This document shows positions 63,783 to 64,000 of a stretch of 64,000 nucleotides of DNA, one piece after another. The first letter of the stretch is position 1. Each line of letters starts with the position of its first letter. Source of the stretch: F23-D06 sp947165685 (GTDB lineage: Bacteria > Bacteroidota > Bacteroidia > Bacteroidales > WCHB1-69); assembly GCA_947165685.1 (NCBI GenBank), contig CAMVBK010000001.1:128859-192858 (forward strand), given 5' to 3'. Both the position numbers and the translations under genes were made by a program. The notes beneath the pieces were generated by a model. That model made no database searches. It worked only from the letters and a program-made list of their open reading frames with translations, and had not been told where the DNA came from.

Positions 63783-64000
63783 ATGAAAAACCTGACCTTG
63801 CCCCTTTTTCTGCTCACCATATTCACGATTGGCGGATTCGCGCAGACGCCTGAATGGACGGAATACTGTCGGATTCGGGATGACATCAACCATAACGATT
63901 ACCCACCCGAAATCGCTTACGGGATGTATTGCAGGATGGACTCTGTCTATAATGGACTCCCGCATTTCACCGATTTGTACAATTTTTTGTCAACCGCCGT
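63783..64000 (+). CDS. Secreted protein, 5' part (3' end outside window)
   Basis: First 72 codons only. Signal peptide MKNLTLPLFLLTIFTIGGFAQ, then TPEWTEYCRIRDDINHNDY and PEIAYGMYCRMDSVYNGLP. Not recognised. The bases around its start (CAAAACCTCAACCGTTATGA) almost repeat those before the SUMF1-like gene at 62261 (CAAAACCTTAACCGTTATGA), pointing to a duplicated leader or gene start with hicAB lying in between. No -7 element is visible in the 60-base spacer behind hicB. Confidence 0.65.
   Translation, partial: MKNLTLPLFLLTIFTIGGFAQTPEWTEYCRIRDDINHNDYPPEIAYGMYCRMDSVYNGLPHFTDLYNFLSTA

Overview
The window looks like chromosomal DNA of an anaerobic Bacteroidota (Bacteroidales-type) bacterium. Pointers are Bacteroides-type promoters (TAnnTTTG at -7), secreted proteins with type IX secretion (T9SS) sorting domains of both type A and type B, a fused FeoAB iron transporter, a class III ribonucleotide reductase, a fused 1410-residue activase/dehydratase protein, FtsX/MacB-like permeases in tandem, and many lipoproteins and small beta-barrels. 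GC is near one half. No tRNA, rRNA, CRISPR, prophage or IS element was recognised; all identified proteins are chromosomal types.

Layout. 1-1065: 3' part of gltX. 1088-7616 (minus): an envelope cluster headed by an ECF sigma factor, followed by four small lipoproteins (three are paralogs), a one-TM protein that may be the anti-sigma factor, two paralogous outer-membrane proteins and two more lipoproteins. 7738-20893: housekeeping genes: small OMP, L-serine dehydratase, YARHG protein, enolase, DUF2147 protein, C1B peptidase, DnaJ-domain protein, KdsC-type phosphatase, ClpC, GT4 glycosyltransferase, MtgA. 20954-26686: AddB-like nuclease, FolD, coiled-coil secreted protein, Dus. 26869-41614: a 3326-residue T9SS type A protein, a NamZ-like muramidase, a small secreted protein and a CUB/P-domain/PKD type B protein. 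41722-50059: the activase, a TetR regulator, a lamin-tail-domain type B protein and a coiled-coil membrane protein. 50340-55723: feoAB, then nrdG and nrdD behind a cobalamin riboswitch. 56105-62115: ABC ATPase plus two permeases. 62261-64000: SUMF1-like protein, a HicAB toxin-antitoxin pair and a truncated secreted protein.

How parts relate. nrdD-nrdG form an anaerobic dNTP module that B12 should switch off, implying a B12-dependent class II reductase elsewhere. The three T9SS cargo proteins plus NamZ describe a surface and cell-wall-degrading lifestyle. The ECF cluster is plausibly a self-contained envelope-stress or surface regulon.

The least explained signal is in the non-coding DNA. Several families of structured or short-word repeats sit between genes, mostly just downstream of stop codons: a three-hairpin element with compensatory base changes at two loci, a GTAGAGACG palindrome family with one copy inside a reading frame, and locus-specific tandem words that often include the stop codon itself. 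Function calls rest on motif recognition by eye; no search was run.
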